DNA of 64,000 nucleotides, taken from contig NZ_JAUFQG010000004.1 of assembly GCF_030409605.1 (NCBI RefSeq), positions 2,110,501 through 2,174,500 of the forward strand, given 5' to 3'. Position 1 is the stretch's first letter. Each line of letters opens with the position of its first letter. Source of the DNA: Simiduia curdlanivorans. Its GTDB lineage: Bacteria > Pseudomonadota > Gammaproteobacteria > Pseudomonadales > Cellvibrionaceae. Made by a program: the position numbers and the translations under genes. Shown here piece by piece: positions 1-9,177 of the stretch. The notes under the pieces were generated by a model. The model saw only the letters and a program-made list of their open reading frames with translations, was not told the origin of the DNA and searched no databases.

Positions 1-2261
1 GGGATGAGTTGATCGGCGCTCATGCGTTGTGCCGCGCCGGTCGGGCAGGCTTGTACGCAGGCAGGGCCATCGATTCGAGATTGGCACAGGTCGCATTTAA
101 CCGCTTTCGTGGGGCCGAGTTTAGGCGCGCTAAAGGGGTTTAATTTGTCCAACCAGTGGTCGTCGTTGGTGCGCGCCATAGCGATGGCGCCAAAGGGGCA
201 AAAGCTGGCGCAATTGCCGCAGCCGATGCAGGTGTCGGCAATTTGGATGCTGCCATCTTCGGCCCGACTAATGGCGTCGGCCGGGCAATCTTTCATGCAA
301 TAAGCCTGCTGGCAGTGGCGGCAGGAGCCGGGCAGGTGGGCATTGGCGAAGACGTCACCCTGAGCGCGGTTGACCCGAGAAATACCTTGGTGGGTGGCGG
401 CGCAAGCGGTTTCACAATTGTCGCAACCGACGCACTTATCTTTGTCGATAACTAAAATATTGTTGGCGTTAGCCAGTTGTTCTGTTTCAAAAAATTCAAC
501 CACGGACGTTTTGACTTGTTGGTGTGTTTGACTTTCCTGTTGCGCCAGTTGGCGCAGTTGTTGATGGTTGCCGGCCAGTAGTGCAAGCAATTCATCGGCC
601 GGCAGGCAGTAGAGTTGCAGCTGGCTGCTGGCGCTTTTAAAGCCTACCTCAGGTTGCTCACCCAGAGCTTGTTCAATACCGATAAAATTGCCGGCAGGCA
701 CCAGAGTTTGGCCTGTGGCGCAATCAAATTGTGCTGCGCCACTGACAATAAAGCCGACTTGATTGGCGAGGCTGAAGCTGTCGTCGCGGCTAACATTTTT
801 AATCTGCCCGCGTTGAAATAGCAGCTGAAATAATTTGTCGGGTATGAGCTGGTCGAGCTTGCGCTGAATGATACGGGACAAATAAATTTGCACCAGCAGG
901 CGCCAAAAAGCCGGCTCTTCAGACCAGGCCGCTTCCAACTGAAAGCGTGGAAAGCTGATGACCGCGAGTTGATTCAGCGCGGTAATATCGTCGCTCACCG
1001 GGCGCCTGGAAAGCAGTGAAAACTCGCCAAACATTTGCCCCGCCTGCAGGCCTTTGGCTTCGGCCGAGGGCTTGCCAATTTGAGCGCTGCCTTGCAGCAC
1101 GAGCGACAGTGACTCGGCGTACTGGCCTTTTTTAAGCACCACTTGACCGACCGAATAACGCCGCACACTCACCTTTTCTAGCAGCCGAATAAGGATGCGC
1201 GTGGGTAGGTTTTTAAAGCCTTTTTGCTGCCTTAACCAAGTTAATAAGTGCGCCGGTTTTAGGCTAACGCCTGCGCTAAAGAGCTTGTGTTGCAGCGCCT
1301 CGAAGGCGATGGGGCTGGCTGGCTCACCGCACAGGTGTTGCACCACGTTATAGCCTTGGTTAATGCCGGGTTTGATCAGGGCTTCACCGCTTAGGGCGCC
1401 GATTACGTACAGGCCTTTGCGATTGGATTGGTTGTGCTCGTCCAGCATCGGGTATTGGCTAGTACCGCTAAAGTTTAAGCCCCATTGTTCTAAGGCAATA
1501 CGGGGTGACTGGCTGCCGATCCGCACCAGCAGTTGATCGGCCACTAAGCGCCGCGCTTGGCCATCGCAGCTGATGTGCAGGCGAAGGCTCTCGCCTTTTT
1601 TATCTAGCCGTTCTATGCGTACGTGATCCAGCTGGCGCAGCCGGTTGTTATCGACCGCCTGTTGGAATCTCTCGCGGTTGGCCGGTTTTGCTTTGGGGAA
1701 GCCTTGGCCTCGGTTGAGTAACAAAACCTGATTGTGCTGGCTCAGGAGCAGTGCATCTTCTAAGGCGGAGTCGCCAGCACCCACCAGCAAAATTCGTTGG
1801 CCCTGCCAGCCTTGGGACGGCACTTGGTAGTGAATGTCTACTGTGTCGGCACCGGCTGCCGCTAGGGTGTTGGGGTTGCCGCGGGTGCCAAAAGCCAGCA
1901 CTAGATGTTCGGCGTGGTAGTGTTCACCGGTTTGGGTTTGCAGGCTAAAGCTGGGGTGCTCGCCTTCAAGGTGCACGACAGACTGGTTGCAGCGTAACTC
2001 GAGCGCGGCGTCGCGCGCGGCGGCCTCCCAGTCGGCGAGCAGGGCTTCGCGTTTCGCCGCTTCGAAGGGCAGCGGGCTGCGCAGTGCCAGTTTACTGGGT
2101 TCCGACATAACCCACTTACCCGCGGTAAAACCGCGGATGGTGCCGGCAACGGCGGCCGAAGATTCCAGCACTAAGCAGCTCAAGCCCTTGCGCGCAGCCT
2201 GTAGGCCGGCACTGAGGCCGGCCGGCCCAGCGCCTACGACGATGACTTGATAGCGTTGCAT
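1..2261 (-). CDS. FAD/NAD(P) oxidoreductase (thioredoxin-reductase-like) fused to two cNMP-binding domains and a 4Fe-4S polyferredoxin; 3' end outside window
   Basis: One frame stays open from the ATG at 2261 to the window edge, at least 753 codons, with no stop inside the window. The N-terminus carries the FAD-binding dinucleotide motif GAGPAGLSAG, followed by a pyridine-nucleotide-disulfide oxidoreductase fold to about residue 310. The middle (about 1250 to 550 on the plus strand) has two cyclic-nucleotide-binding-like modules. The end is a polyferredoxin with the motifs CVGCDNC, CRHC, CIGCGNC, CDLC and CVQACP, as in the iron-sulfur subunits of the DMSO reductase family. The three parts suggest an NAD(P)H-linked electron-transfer protein whose activity is tuned by a small ligand; this is inference. 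An in-frame ATG at 2276 is possible but has no better ribosome site. The partner and electron acceptor are unknown, and the gene stands alone, divergent from dnaX. Confidence 0.8.
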   Translation of the reverse strand, partial: MQRYQVIVVGAGPAGLSAGLQAARKGLSCLVLESSAAVAGTIRGFTAGKWVMSEPSKLALRSPLPFEAAKREALLADWEAAARDAALELRCNQSVVHLEGEHPSFSLQTQTGEHYHAEHLVLAFGTRGNPNTLAAAGADTVDIHYQVPSQGWQGQRILLVGAGDSALEDALLLSQHNQVLLLNRGQGFPKAKPANRERFQQAVDNNRLRQLDHVRIERLDKKGESLRLHISCDGQARRLVADQLLVRIGSQSPRIALEQWGLNFSGTSQYPMLDEHNQSNRKGLYVIGALSGEALIKPGINQGYNVVQHLCGEPASPIAFEALQHKLFSAGVSLKPAHLLTWLRQQKGFKNLPTRILIRLLEKVSVRRYSVGQVVLKKGQYAESLSLVLQGSAQIGKPSAEAKGLQAGQMFGEFSLLSRRPVSDDITALNQLAVISFPRFQLEAAWSEEPAFWRLLVQIYLSRIIQRKLDQLIPDKLFQLLFQRGQIKNVSRDDSFSLANQVGFIVSGAAQFDCATGQTLVPAGNFIGIEQALGEQPEVGFKSASSQLQLYCLPADELLALLAGNHQQLRQLAQQESQTHQQVKTSVVEFFETEQLANANNILVIDKDKCVGCDNCETACAATHQGISRVNRAQGDVFANAHLPGSCRHCQQAYCMKDCPADAISRAEDGSIQIADTCIGCGNCASFCPFGAIAMARTNDDHWLDKLNPFSAPKLGPTKAVKCDLCQSRIDGPACVQACPTGAAQRMSADQLI

Positions 2262-2442
2262 AACCTTGGCTCGCATAAATAAGATGACGTCCAGTGTACG
2301 GATCTGCAGCGCCCTGCCTATTGGCCTGATGTCTCAACAATGGTCTAAGCCAGATGGACTAGCGCCGCCGTCGGCCTGAGTCGTGTTTCTTTGGGTCAGC
2401 TGAGATATACTGCAACGCTCGAATAATCAGACACTTAGACTC

Positions 2443-4638
2443 ATGAGCTATCAGGTACTCGCCCGAAAATGGCGGCCGCGCATATTCCGTGAAATGGTGG
2501 GGCAAGAGCATGTGCTGCAGGCGCTAATCAACGCGCTCGACCACAATCGCCTGCATCACGCCTACCTCTTCACCGGTACCCGCGGCGTGGGTAAAACCAC
2601 CATCGCGCGCATTTTGGCCAAGTGCTTGAATTGCGAAACCGGCGTTAGCTCTGAGCCCTGCGGAAAATGCGGCGCCTGTACCGAGATTGCCGAAGGTCGC
2701 TTCGTCGATTTGATTGAAGTGGATGCTGCCAGCCGCACCAAAGTGGAAGATACCCGCGAGCTGCTGGAAAACGTTCAGTACGCGCCGTCGCGCGGCCGCT
2801 ACAAGGTGTACCTGATCGATGAAGTACACATGCTCTCTACCAGCAGCTTTAATGCTCTGCTGAAAACCCTGGAAGAGCCGCCACCGCACGTGAAGTTTCT
2901 GCTCGCCACCACCGATCCGCAAAAGTTGCCGGTGACGGTGTTGTCGCGCTGCTTGCAGTTCAACCTAAAAAACATGAACCCCGAGCGCATCGTTGGCCAC
3001 TTGGCCTTCGTGTTGGAAAAAGAGCTGGTGCCCTTTGAAGATGCGGCGCTATGGCAACTGGGGCGCGCCGCCGATGGCAGTATGCGCGATGCCCTGTCGC
3101 TCACCGATCAAGCCATCGCCTTCGGCAACGGCAAAGTCACCGAAGCCGATGTGCGGGCGATGCTCGGCACCATCGATCAGCAGTTTGTGTACGCCATTTT
3201 GCAGGCCATGGCCAAGGCCGACGGTCAGGCCATTTTCAACGCCGTGAATCAATTAGCCGAGCAGGCGCCGGATTACCAAGGTGCACTGGCCGAGCTGCTG
3301 TCGGTGCTGCACCGCATCGCCATCGCCCAAGCCCTGCCCGATGCTATCGACAACAGCTTTGGCGACCGCGACCAGGTGTTGGATTTAGCCGGGCAAATTC
3401 CTGCGGAAGATATTCAGTTGTTTTATCAAACGGCGCTGCTCGGGCGCAGAGATTTGCCCTTGGCGCCCGACCCGCGCTCCGGTTTCGACATGGTGCTGTT
3501 GCGCATGTTGGCGTTTAAACCACAGGGCGTAGCCGATTTACCGAAGGCCGCACTCACCGCGCCGGCGCCGGGAACGCCCGCTGCTGTAACGGCCGCGCCG
3601 ACGCCAGCCACAGCGGTGGTGACCGCCACCGCAGCAACCGCAGAAACGTCGGCCGCGCCTGCCCCCAATACTGTTAAAGCACCCGAGCCGGCAAAACCGG
3701 CTGCACCTGCGCAGGCTATGGCACCTGCGGCGAATAGTGCGGCAAAGGCAACGGATGCGAATTCATCGAATATAAATGCCGCGGTGGCGAATCCAGCGCC
3801 AGCTCAGCCCGTCAGTTCAGCGCCTAGTGCCCGCGCTGCAGTGGATAGCCCGCCTTGGGATGACGAAGATCAAGACGCATCCAGCCTCTATGCCGACGAA
3901 GATCAGGGGCCGGAACCCGTGCCTTCGCCGCAAACGCCTGCAGCATCGGAGCCTAGCCCAGCGCCGGCTGCTGCCGTTGATCGCCCAATAGTTGAAACGG
4001 CAATGGTTGAAGCGCCGGTGGCCAAAGCCGCACCGGCAGCTCCCACGCCCAGTGCGGTCGAGGTAAATAAGGCGCCATCACCTAGCCCAGTTGCGCCAGC
4101 CAATACCCCGCCAGTTACGGCTCCAAGCTCAGCCGCTCCGGTTCAGCAAAACACTATTCAGCCCAGTCATATTCAGTCGAGCAATGTTCAGTTGAGCAGC
4201 GCTCAGAAGGTGGAAAACGAACCGGCCGACGCCGCTCACAGCTACCACCTTGTGACACTTAAGCCCAGCGATTGGTTAGGGTTATATCTGGAATTAAAAA
4301 TTGGCGGGGTGTTGCAGAGCACCGCGGCGAACAGTCAGTTAGTTGCAGTTGAAGGTAATTGTTTACGTTTTGTGCTGGACCAAGCCAACGCTAATTTATT
4401 TGATGTGGGCCACCAATCGCGCTTGGCCGATCACCTAACTGCCTACTTTAACGAACCGGTACAGGTTCAGATTAGCCCTGGCGATTTAACTGCTGAAACG
4501 CCAGCAGCAACGGCGGTGCGGTTAAAAGCCGAGCGCGCGGCGAGCGCGTTAAACAGTTTGCAAACCGATCCGCTACTGCAAAAACTGGAGCGGGAATTTC
4601 AAGCCAGTTTAGATATCAATACGGTAGAGCCTTTGTAG
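2443..4638 (+). CDS. dnaX: DNA polymerase III subunit gamma/tau
   Basis: 731 residues. This is the clamp-loader ATPase that assembles the beta clamp on primed DNA; the tau form also links polymerase cores and the DnaB helicase. Walker A is GTRGVGKT at 45-52, the zinc-module cysteines are C61/C64/C73/C76/C79, Walker B is LIDEVHM near 124-130, and a sensor SRC motif follows near 172. A long Ala/Pro-rich linker (about 365-600) leads to the tau C-terminal domain (about 600-731). No A-AAA-AAG frameshift site was seen near codon 430, so a short gamma form made as in E. coli is not supported. A weak TATACT (2406-2411) lies upstream without a convincing -35. It heads the usual dnaX-ybaB-recR cluster. 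Confidence 0.97.
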   Translation: MSYQVLARKWRPRIFREMVGQEHVLQALINALDHNRLHHAYLFTGTRGVGKTTIARILAKCLNCETGVSSEPCGKCGACTEIAEGRFVDLIEVDAASRTKVEDTRELLENVQYAPSRGRYKVYLIDEVHMLSTSSFNALLKTLEEPPPHVKFLLATTDPQKLPVTVLSRCLQFNLKNMNPERIVGHLAFVLEKELVPFEDAALWQLGRAADGSMRDALSLTDQAIAFGNGKVTEADVRAMLGTIDQQFVYAILQAMAKADGQAIFNAVNQLAEQAPDYQGALAELLSVLHRIAIAQALPDAIDNSFGDRDQVLDLAGQIPAEDIQLFYQTALLGRRDLPLAPDPRSGFDMVLLRMLAFKPQGVADLPKAALTAPAPGTPAAVTAAPTPATAVVTATAATAETSAAPAPNTVKAPEPAKPAAPAQAMAPAANSAAKATDANSSNINAAVANPAPAQPVSSAPSARAAVDSPPWDDEDQDASSLYADEDQGPEPVPSPQTPAASEPSPAPAAAVDRPIVETAMVEAPVAKAAPAAPTPSAVEVNKAPSPSPVAPANTPPVTAPSSAAPVQQNTIQPSHIQSSNVQLSSAQKVENEPADAAHSYHLVTLKPSDWLGLYLELKIGGVLQSTAANSQLVAVEGNCLRFVLDQANANLFDVGHQSRLADHLTAYFNEPVQVQISPGDLTAETPAATAVRLKAERAASALNSLQTDPLLQKLEREFQASLDINTVEPL

Positions 4639-4689
4639 GCATAGGCACAGGTTTAGCCAGCTGGCTATTGGTCAATTTGAGAGGTAGAT

Positions 4690-5013
4690 ATGTTTGGAAA
4701 TATGGGCGACCTGATGAAGCAGGCGCAGCAGATGCAAGAAAAAATGCAAAAAATGCAGGAAGATCTTGCCAATGCCGAAGTCACCGGCGCGGCCGGTGCT
4801 GGTCTTGTGACGGTGTTGATGAATGGCCGTCACGATGTGCGCAAAGTTAGCATTGACGATGCGCTGATGTCGGAAGACAAAGAAATGCTCGAAGATCTAT
4901 TGGCCGCAGCGGTGAATGACGCGGTGCGCAAAGTGGAAGAAAAAAATAAAGAGATGATGGGCAGTCTCACCGGCGGCATGCAAATGCCACCGGGATTTAA
5001 AATGCCTTTTTAA
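4690..5013 (+). CDS. ybaB: YbaB/EbfC family nucleoid-associated protein
   Basis: 107 residues, the usual length for this family of small dimeric DNA-binding proteins. The N-terminal third is a Met/Gln/Lys-rich helix (MKQAQQMQEKMQKMQ), followed by the conserved GAAGAGLVTVLMNG segment and an acidic helix. The C-terminus is Gly/Met/Pro-rich, as is common in the family. A ribosome site (GAGAGG) lies 6-7 bases before the ATG. The position between dnaX and recR is conserved across many bacteria and supports the call. The protein is thought to shape the nucleoid and perhaps help recombination or replication; its exact role is not settled. Confidence 0.95.
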   Translation: MFGNMGDLMKQAQQMQEKMQKMQEDLANAEVTGAAGAGLVTVLMNGRHDVRKVSIDDALMSEDKEMLEDLLAAAVNDAVRKVEEKNKEMMGSLTGGMQMPPGFKMPF

Positions 5014-5099
5014 GTTTAAAACGTGCACATTTAAAAGCCCCATGGGCGAGCAGGCTGCTAGTCAATTCTAGCCTTCGATGACTTTAACCGCGGTACAAC

Positions 5100-5693
5100 A
5101 TGTTTAGTCCCCTGATTGATGAGTTAATGAGTTCACTGCGCTGCCTACCCGGCGTGGGGCCTAAATCTGCTCAGCGCATGGCGCTGCATTTACTCGAGCG
5201 CGACCGAGAGGGCGCGTCTCGGTTGGCGAAAGCGCTGGCCGAATCCGTTGAAGGTGTAAGCGAATGCAGTCGCTGCCGCACCTTAACGGAAGAAGAGTTT
5301 TGCACCATTTGCAATAACCATCGGCGCTTGAAATCTTTGCTGTGTGTGGTGGAAACCCCGGCCGATGTGCTGGCCATCGAGCAAGCGGGAACTTATAAAG
5401 GCACCTATTTTGTATTGCATGGGCATTTGTCGCCCATCGATGGCATAGGCCCAAGCGACTTAGGCCTCGATCAATTACAGCAATTGCTGAGCACCGGCGA
5501 AATTGAAGAAGTCATTATGGCAACCAACCCCACTATCGAGGGCGAGGCCACCTGCCATTATATTTCTGAGCGCGCCAAAAAATTACAGGTGACTGTTTCG
5601 CGCATTGCCCATGGCGTGCCTCTGGGCGGCGAGTTGGAATACATTGATGGCGGCACCTTGGCGCACGCTTTCTCCAGCAGGCAGAAAATTTAA
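5100..5693 (+). CDS. recR: recombination mediator protein RecR
   Basis: 197 residues, full length. RecR works with RecF and RecO to load RecA on gapped single-stranded DNA. It has an N-terminal helix-hairpin-helix (LPGVGPKSAQRMA, 16-28), a zinc finger with C56, C59, C68 and C71, and a Toprim domain from about 80 to 175 (VVETPADVLAIE and the TNPTIEGEATC segment). It is the third gene of the dnaX-ybaB-recR cluster. Its stop codon shares one base with the start of rnd (TAATG), which suggests translational coupling to the following RNA-processing gene. Confidence 0.97.
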   Translation: MFSPLIDELMSSLRCLPGVGPKSAQRMALHLLERDREGASRLAKALAESVEGVSECSRCRTLTEEEFCTICNNHRRLKSLLCVVETPADVLAIEQAGTYKGTYFVLHGHLSPIDGIGPSDLGLDQLQQLLSTGEIEEVIMATNPTIEGEATCHYISERAKKLQVTVSRIAHGVPLGGELEYIDGGTLAHAFSSRQKI

Positions 5694-6850
5694 TGACTAT
5701 TCCTATCGAACCTATTTGGGTAGACGATAAAGCCACGCTGGATACTTTGTGTGCCGCGTGGATGCAACAAGCGGCCATCGCCATCGATACCGAATTTATG
5801 CGCAGCTCCACCTATTACCCGCACGCCGGTCTAATTCAGGTGGGCGATGGTAAAGGCTGTTACTTAATTGATCCGCTGGCGATAAAAGACTTGTCGTCCC
5901 TGGCAAACTTGATGACCCACCCCGATACCGTAAAAGTTATTCACTCCTGCTCGGAAGATTTGGAAGTGTTTCGCTTTTTGCTCGGCGTTGTGCCCTCACC
6001 ATTGATGGATACGCAAATTGCGGCGGCCTACGCCAACATGGGGTTTTCCTTAGGTTACGCCGCGCTTATTAGCGATCAGCTGGGCATTGCCTTAGACAAG
6101 GGCGAAACCCGCTCCGACTGGATGCAGCGGCCGCTAAGTCAATCGCAATTGCATTACGCCGCGTTAGATGTCGCCTACTTGTTAATTGTATACGGCAAAA
6201 TTCTGGTGGCGCTGAAAACCTTGGGCCGGCTCGATTGGGTAAAGGAAGAGTGTGCCAACCTCGTGGCTGCGGCCAATGCCGAGGATGATTACACTGAGGC
6301 TTACACAAAAATTAAATTGGCTTGGAAATTGTTTCCCGACCAGTTGGTGATTCTGCAGCAGTTGTGTATCTGGCGTGAAACTCAAGCGCGTTTATCGGAC
6401 GTGCCGCGCAACCGGCTGATGAAAGAAAATGCAGCTTGGGATGTGGCGCGTAAAAAGCCGACCAGCACAAAGCAGTTGGCAGCGATAGACGGCATGGGCC
6501 ACCGCACCCTCAAAGATCACAGCGATGAGGTGCTGGCGTTGGTGGCAAAAGCCGCAGCCTCACCCGCCGAGTCGCATCCACCGCGCTTGCCTAAACCCTT
6601 AACACCGGCGCAAGGGGATATTTTAAAGGCGTTAAAAAGTATCGCCCTCGATGTGGCCCAAGCGCAAGCTATTACCTCAGAAATTATCGTTCGGAAAAAA
6701 GATTTGGAGCAACTCACGCGCAGCGTTTTGGCTGGCGAGGTGGTTCTACCTGCAAGTTTACAAGGCTGGCGCTACGACGTTGTTGGCCGGCTTATGGAAG
6801 CGAAGGCCCAGGAATTGGCTGCTCAATCAGACCGCGAGAATCCAATATGA
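5693..6850 (+). CDS. rnd: ribonuclease D
   Basis: 385 residues. RNase D is a 3'-5' exoribonuclease that trims tRNA precursors and other stable RNAs. The DEDD-type active site is visible: D32 and E34 (IDTEF), D89 in HSCSEDLEVF, and Y155 with D159 in HYAALDVAYL. One HRDC domain follows at about 210-290 and a second, weaker HRDC-like segment lies near the C-terminus, matching the E. coli architecture. The start overlaps the recR stop by one base and the 3' end overlaps ycgL by four bases (ATGA), so rnd is the middle of a compact operon. Confidence 0.96.
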   Translation: MTIPIEPIWVDDKATLDTLCAAWMQQAAIAIDTEFMRSSTYYPHAGLIQVGDGKGCYLIDPLAIKDLSSLANLMTHPDTVKVIHSCSEDLEVFRFLLGVVPSPLMDTQIAAAYANMGFSLGYAALISDQLGIALDKGETRSDWMQRPLSQSQLHYAALDVAYLLIVYGKILVALKTLGRLDWVKEECANLVAAANAEDDYTEAYTKIKLAWKLFPDQLVILQQLCIWRETQARLSDVPRNRLMKENAAWDVARKKPTSTKQLAAIDGMGHRTLKDHSDEVLALVAKAAASPAESHPPRLPKPLTPAQGDILKALKSIALDVAQAQAITSEIIVRKKDLEQLTRSVLAGEVVLPASLQGWRYDVVGRLMEAKAQELAAQSDRENPI

Positions 6851-7143
6851 CTGAAGCCCTAAAAAGTTTGTGTGAAGTGTATAAAAGCCCGAAAGACAGC
6901 GACATGTTTTTATATGTGCGCAAGCTCGATGGTTTATCTCGGGTGCCAGCGGCGCTACTGGAAAAATTTGGCAAGCCGATTTTGGCCATGACCCTGTTGC
7001 TTAAAGACGGTCGAAAACTGGCGCGGGTTGATGTGGATAAAGTGAAGTTGGCACTGGATGCCAACGGCTTTTTTCTGCAGCTGCCGCCGCCAAAAGACGA
7101 CTATATGACCGACGTCAACAAGCATAATTCGAAGCTGGTTTAA
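6847..7143 (+). CDS. ycgL: YcgL domain-containing protein
   Basis: 98 residues, a small cytoplasmic protein of the YcgL family found in gammaproteobacteria, with no firmly known function. The characteristic features are the N-terminal CEVYKSPKDSDMFLYV segment, the VPAALLEKFG stretch, and an MTLLL.DGRKLARVDVDKV strand-helix pattern. It starts inside the last codons of rnd (ATGA overlap) and is followed after three bases by the ycgN homologue. This rnd-ycgL-ycgN order is a frequent arrangement in the class and supports the assignment better than the sequence alone. Confidence 0.9.
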   Translation: MTEALKSLCEVYKSPKDSDMFLYVRKLDGLSRVPAALLEKFGKPILAMTLLLKDGRKLARVDVDKVKLALDANGFFLQLPPPKDDYMTDVNKHNSKLV

Positions 7144-7146
7144 GCG

Positions 7147-7596
7147 ATGGCCTGGGCTCGAGATTACTGGCGAGAAACGCCGCTGGCAGACATGACCGCC
7201 TACCAATGGGAAGCGCTGTGCGACGGCTGTGCCAAATGCTGCTTGCAAAAGTTGGAGGACGAAGACGATGGTGAAGTTTACTACACCCGTCTGGCTTGTC
7301 AGTTGCTGGATCTAGATACTTGCCAGTGCACCGATTACCCAAACCGTTTACAGCGGGTGCCCAATTGCTTGCAGTTAAGTGCCGATAAATTGGAAGACTT
7401 TCACTGGTTGCCGGTAACCTGCGCCTACCGCTTAGTGGCAGAAGGCAAAGACCTACCGGACTGGCACCCGTTAATTACCGGCAACCGCGAGTCGGTTCAC
7501 GTCAGCAAAATTTCTGTGCGTGGTCGCGCTAAATCTGAATTGAGTGTGCCCGAAGCAGATTGGCAAGACGAAGTCATTCGCTGGGTAGATTTATAA
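7147..7596 (+). CDS. ycgN: YcgN family cysteine cluster protein (UPF0260/YkgJ type)
   Basis: 149 residues. The protein has the conserved cysteine cluster near residues 25-32 (CDGCAKCC) and further cysteines in LACQLLDLDTCQCTDYPNR and PNCLQL, a pattern typical of the YkgJ/UPF0260 family and suggestive of metal or Fe-S binding. No enzymatic role is established. It directly follows ycgL with three bases between, in the operon that begins at dnaX or recR. The conserved ending with a tryptophan-rich segment (ADWQDEVIRWVDL) also matches the family. Confidence 0.9.
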   Translation: MAWARDYWRETPLADMTAYQWEALCDGCAKCCLQKLEDEDDGEVYYTRLACQLLDLDTCQCTDYPNRLQRVPNCLQLSADKLEDFHWLPVTCAYRLVAEGKDLPDWHPLITGNRESVHVSKISVRGRAKSELSVPEADWQDEVIRWVDL

Positions 7597-7619
7597 CATG
7601 ACATTTTTGGAACAAACAA

Positions 7620-8021
7620 ATGGAAGATCCTAATACCCCTTTTATGTGGTACACCTACCTTGCCGGTGTTGTTGGTTTAATGGTGGCGACTTGGTGGATG
7701 TTTCGCCGCCGTGGTGAATTAGCTCAGTTTATGACAGTAACCGTAGCGGCTTGGTTGTTGACGCCCGTGGCGCTGACGCCGGAGCTGCCCAATATGGCAC
7801 CGGCATTTTTTATTTTGGTGCTGGATGGTCTGTTCACTGATCAATCGGTCATGCGCGTGGTGTGGCCCATGGCCTTCGTTTGGGTTGCGGCGCTGATGTT
7901 GAGTTTAATCGCCCGACTGATTTGGCAAAAATATCGCGCCGGTAAAAAAAATAATGCCGCCGCCACAGCCACCGCTGGGCGAGCAGAGCCCAGCCTAAAA
8001 CCCATAGAAGAATCGCCGTAA
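7620..8021 (+). CDS. small inner-membrane protein of unknown function
   Basis: 133 residues and not recognised. Three hydrophobic segments are visible at about 9-28, 38-56 and 78-99, followed by a basic stretch (WQKYRAGKKNN) and an Ala-rich tail, so the protein probably has three membrane helices with its C-terminus in the cytoplasm by the positive-inside rule. It lies 23 bases after ycgN on the same strand and may be the last gene of that operon. The ribosome site is weak. A heptamer repeat array lies 68 bases after its stop. No function can be offered. Confidence 0.65.
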   Translation: MEDPNTPFMWYTYLAGVVGLMVATWWMFRRRGELAQFMTVTVAAWLLTPVALTPELPNMAPAFFILVLDGLFTDQSVMRVVWPMAFVWVAALMLSLIARLIWQKYRAGKKNNAAATATAGRAEPSLKPIEESP

Positions 8022-8088
8022 GCGATATTCGCGAAACGCTAGTCGTTAAAAAATACTTGCCAAAAGTTTCAATTACGATTGGCTATTT

Positions 8089-8154
8089 CTTGCAGCTTGC
8101 AGCTTGCAGCTTGCAGCTTGCAGCTTGCAGCTTGCAGCTTGCAGCTTGCAGCTT
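8089..8154. repeat. heptamer tandem repeat (CTTGCAG)x9
   Basis: Nine perfect copies of CTTGCAG followed by CTT occupy the space between the 3' ends of two converging genes. The unit contains AGCT and TGCA, so the transcript could partly pair with itself. The same unit recurs near 60491, and related heptamers occur at 37710, 37805 and 60381. Confidence 0.95.
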
Positions 8155-8164
8155 ATAGCGCTTT

Positions 8165-8941
8165 TTATTCATCCAACTTCCCGACAATATTAATATAACT
8201 ATCCACGTAATACTGATCTTGGTGCGCGGCTAAATAATCGACTAGCTGCCGGTGCGCCGCCGTGCTAACGGCTAGGTGATCGCCGCCCACACCGTGAAAG
8301 GTAAAGCTCACAAAGCCACCCCGTTGGGTGTTTTCTTTTAACTGCGCTATGAGTGCGTCGCCGCTGATGTCGCTGGGCATATACCAGGTTGAGCCTATTT
8401 CTAGTCGCTTATCATCGCCTTTAATAGAGGTGAATTGGGTGCGAATAGCGGTTAAATAGTTTTCGCCACTGGCCAATTTATCGAAGCAGGGCGGGGTAAA
8501 AGTGCGCGCCGTTTTACCGTCCAGCGCGTGTAAAAAGGTGTTCGCGGTTTGCACCTCTCTGCTCATGTGCGCGACGCTCAAGGTGTCTAAATTATTTTCT
8601 GGGTCAACCCAGTCTCGGTTCGGTAGTGACGCGCGGCAGGGGTGGAATAAGGTGTGATTACCGAGTTCGTGACCTTGCTCGGCCAGCGCTTGCCACTCGC
8701 TCATGCGACTGGCCAATACCGGCGATGATAAAACCACATAAAAAGACGCTTTCAATTGGTGGCGATTGAGATCGGGCAGGGCGTGATCGAGCTGGCTCGC
8801 CAAGGCGTCGTCATAGGCCAGGCTAACCGCAATGCGCCCGTCGGCGGGCCAGTCGGCTTGTGCGCTGGCGATGCATAACAGGGGCAATAACATCAGGCGA
8901 AACATTCGGAGGATAGATTGAAATTTACTCAATGTGCACAC
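8165..8941 (-). CDS. secreted polysaccharide deacetylase (NodB-like)
   Basis: 258 residues with an N-terminal signal sequence ending near SAQA. The NodB fold is indicated by VSLAYDD (metal-binding aspartates), an SFYVVL strand, and GHELGNHTLFHPC, which carries the H-x3/4-H metal ligands. Such enzymes remove acetyl groups from glycans such as chitin, peptidoglycan or exopolysaccharide; the substrate cannot be told. I chose the GTG at 8941 because a good AAGGAG site (8951-8956) stands nine bases before it. An internal ATG at 8905 would give a tighter signal peptide but has no ribosome site. The gene converges on the heptamer array at its 3' end. Confidence 0.82.
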   Translation of the reverse strand: MCTLSKFQSILRMFRLMLLPLLCIASAQADWPADGRIAVSLAYDDALASQLDHALPDLNRHQLKASFYVVLSSPVLASRMSEWQALAEQGHELGNHTLFHPCRASLPNRDWVDPENNLDTLSVAHMSREVQTANTFLHALDGKTARTFTPPCFDKLASGENYLTAIRTQFTSIKGDDKRLEIGSTWYMPSDISGDALIAQLKENTQRGGFVSFTFHGVGGDHLAVSTAAHRQLVDYLAAHQDQYYVDSYINIVGKLDE

Positions 8942-9177
8942 CTGTTGTTGCTCCTTACCAGTTCGATTGTGATTAAGGTCAATATGGATATTTTGAATGC
9001 GATTCAGCGGCCGAGTGTCGATATCTACCGCTGCTGATCATTATTTATCAGCCAGTGTGCCGATCTGGCTGCTGCGTCGCAAGTATTGTGAGCGTGGGTA
9101 TTGGTGCTGTGGGGCGTTTACCTTTGCAGGGCTATCTCAGTTACAATGCGCACCAACGTCTCTTGGGGTTAGGTTTC

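Noticed and set aside
2967..2973. dnaX frameshift site A-AAA-AAC
   Set aside because: It is phased like a slippery heptamer but lies at codon 175, inside the ATPase domain, and has no visible stimulating hairpin; it could not give a normal gamma subunit.
3776..4103. Extra frames on both strands over the dnaX linker
   Set aside because: They arise from the GC-rich Ala/Pro linker and have no ribosome sites or conserved features.
8089..8154. CRISPR array
   Set aside because: The unit is seven bases with no spacers, and no cas gene is near. It is a simple tandem repeat.
9055..9177. Longer N-terminus for the bicarbonate transporter
   Set aside because: The added 41 residues are Cys/Ser-rich without membrane character, while the ATG at 9178 begins exactly with the first conserved helix.
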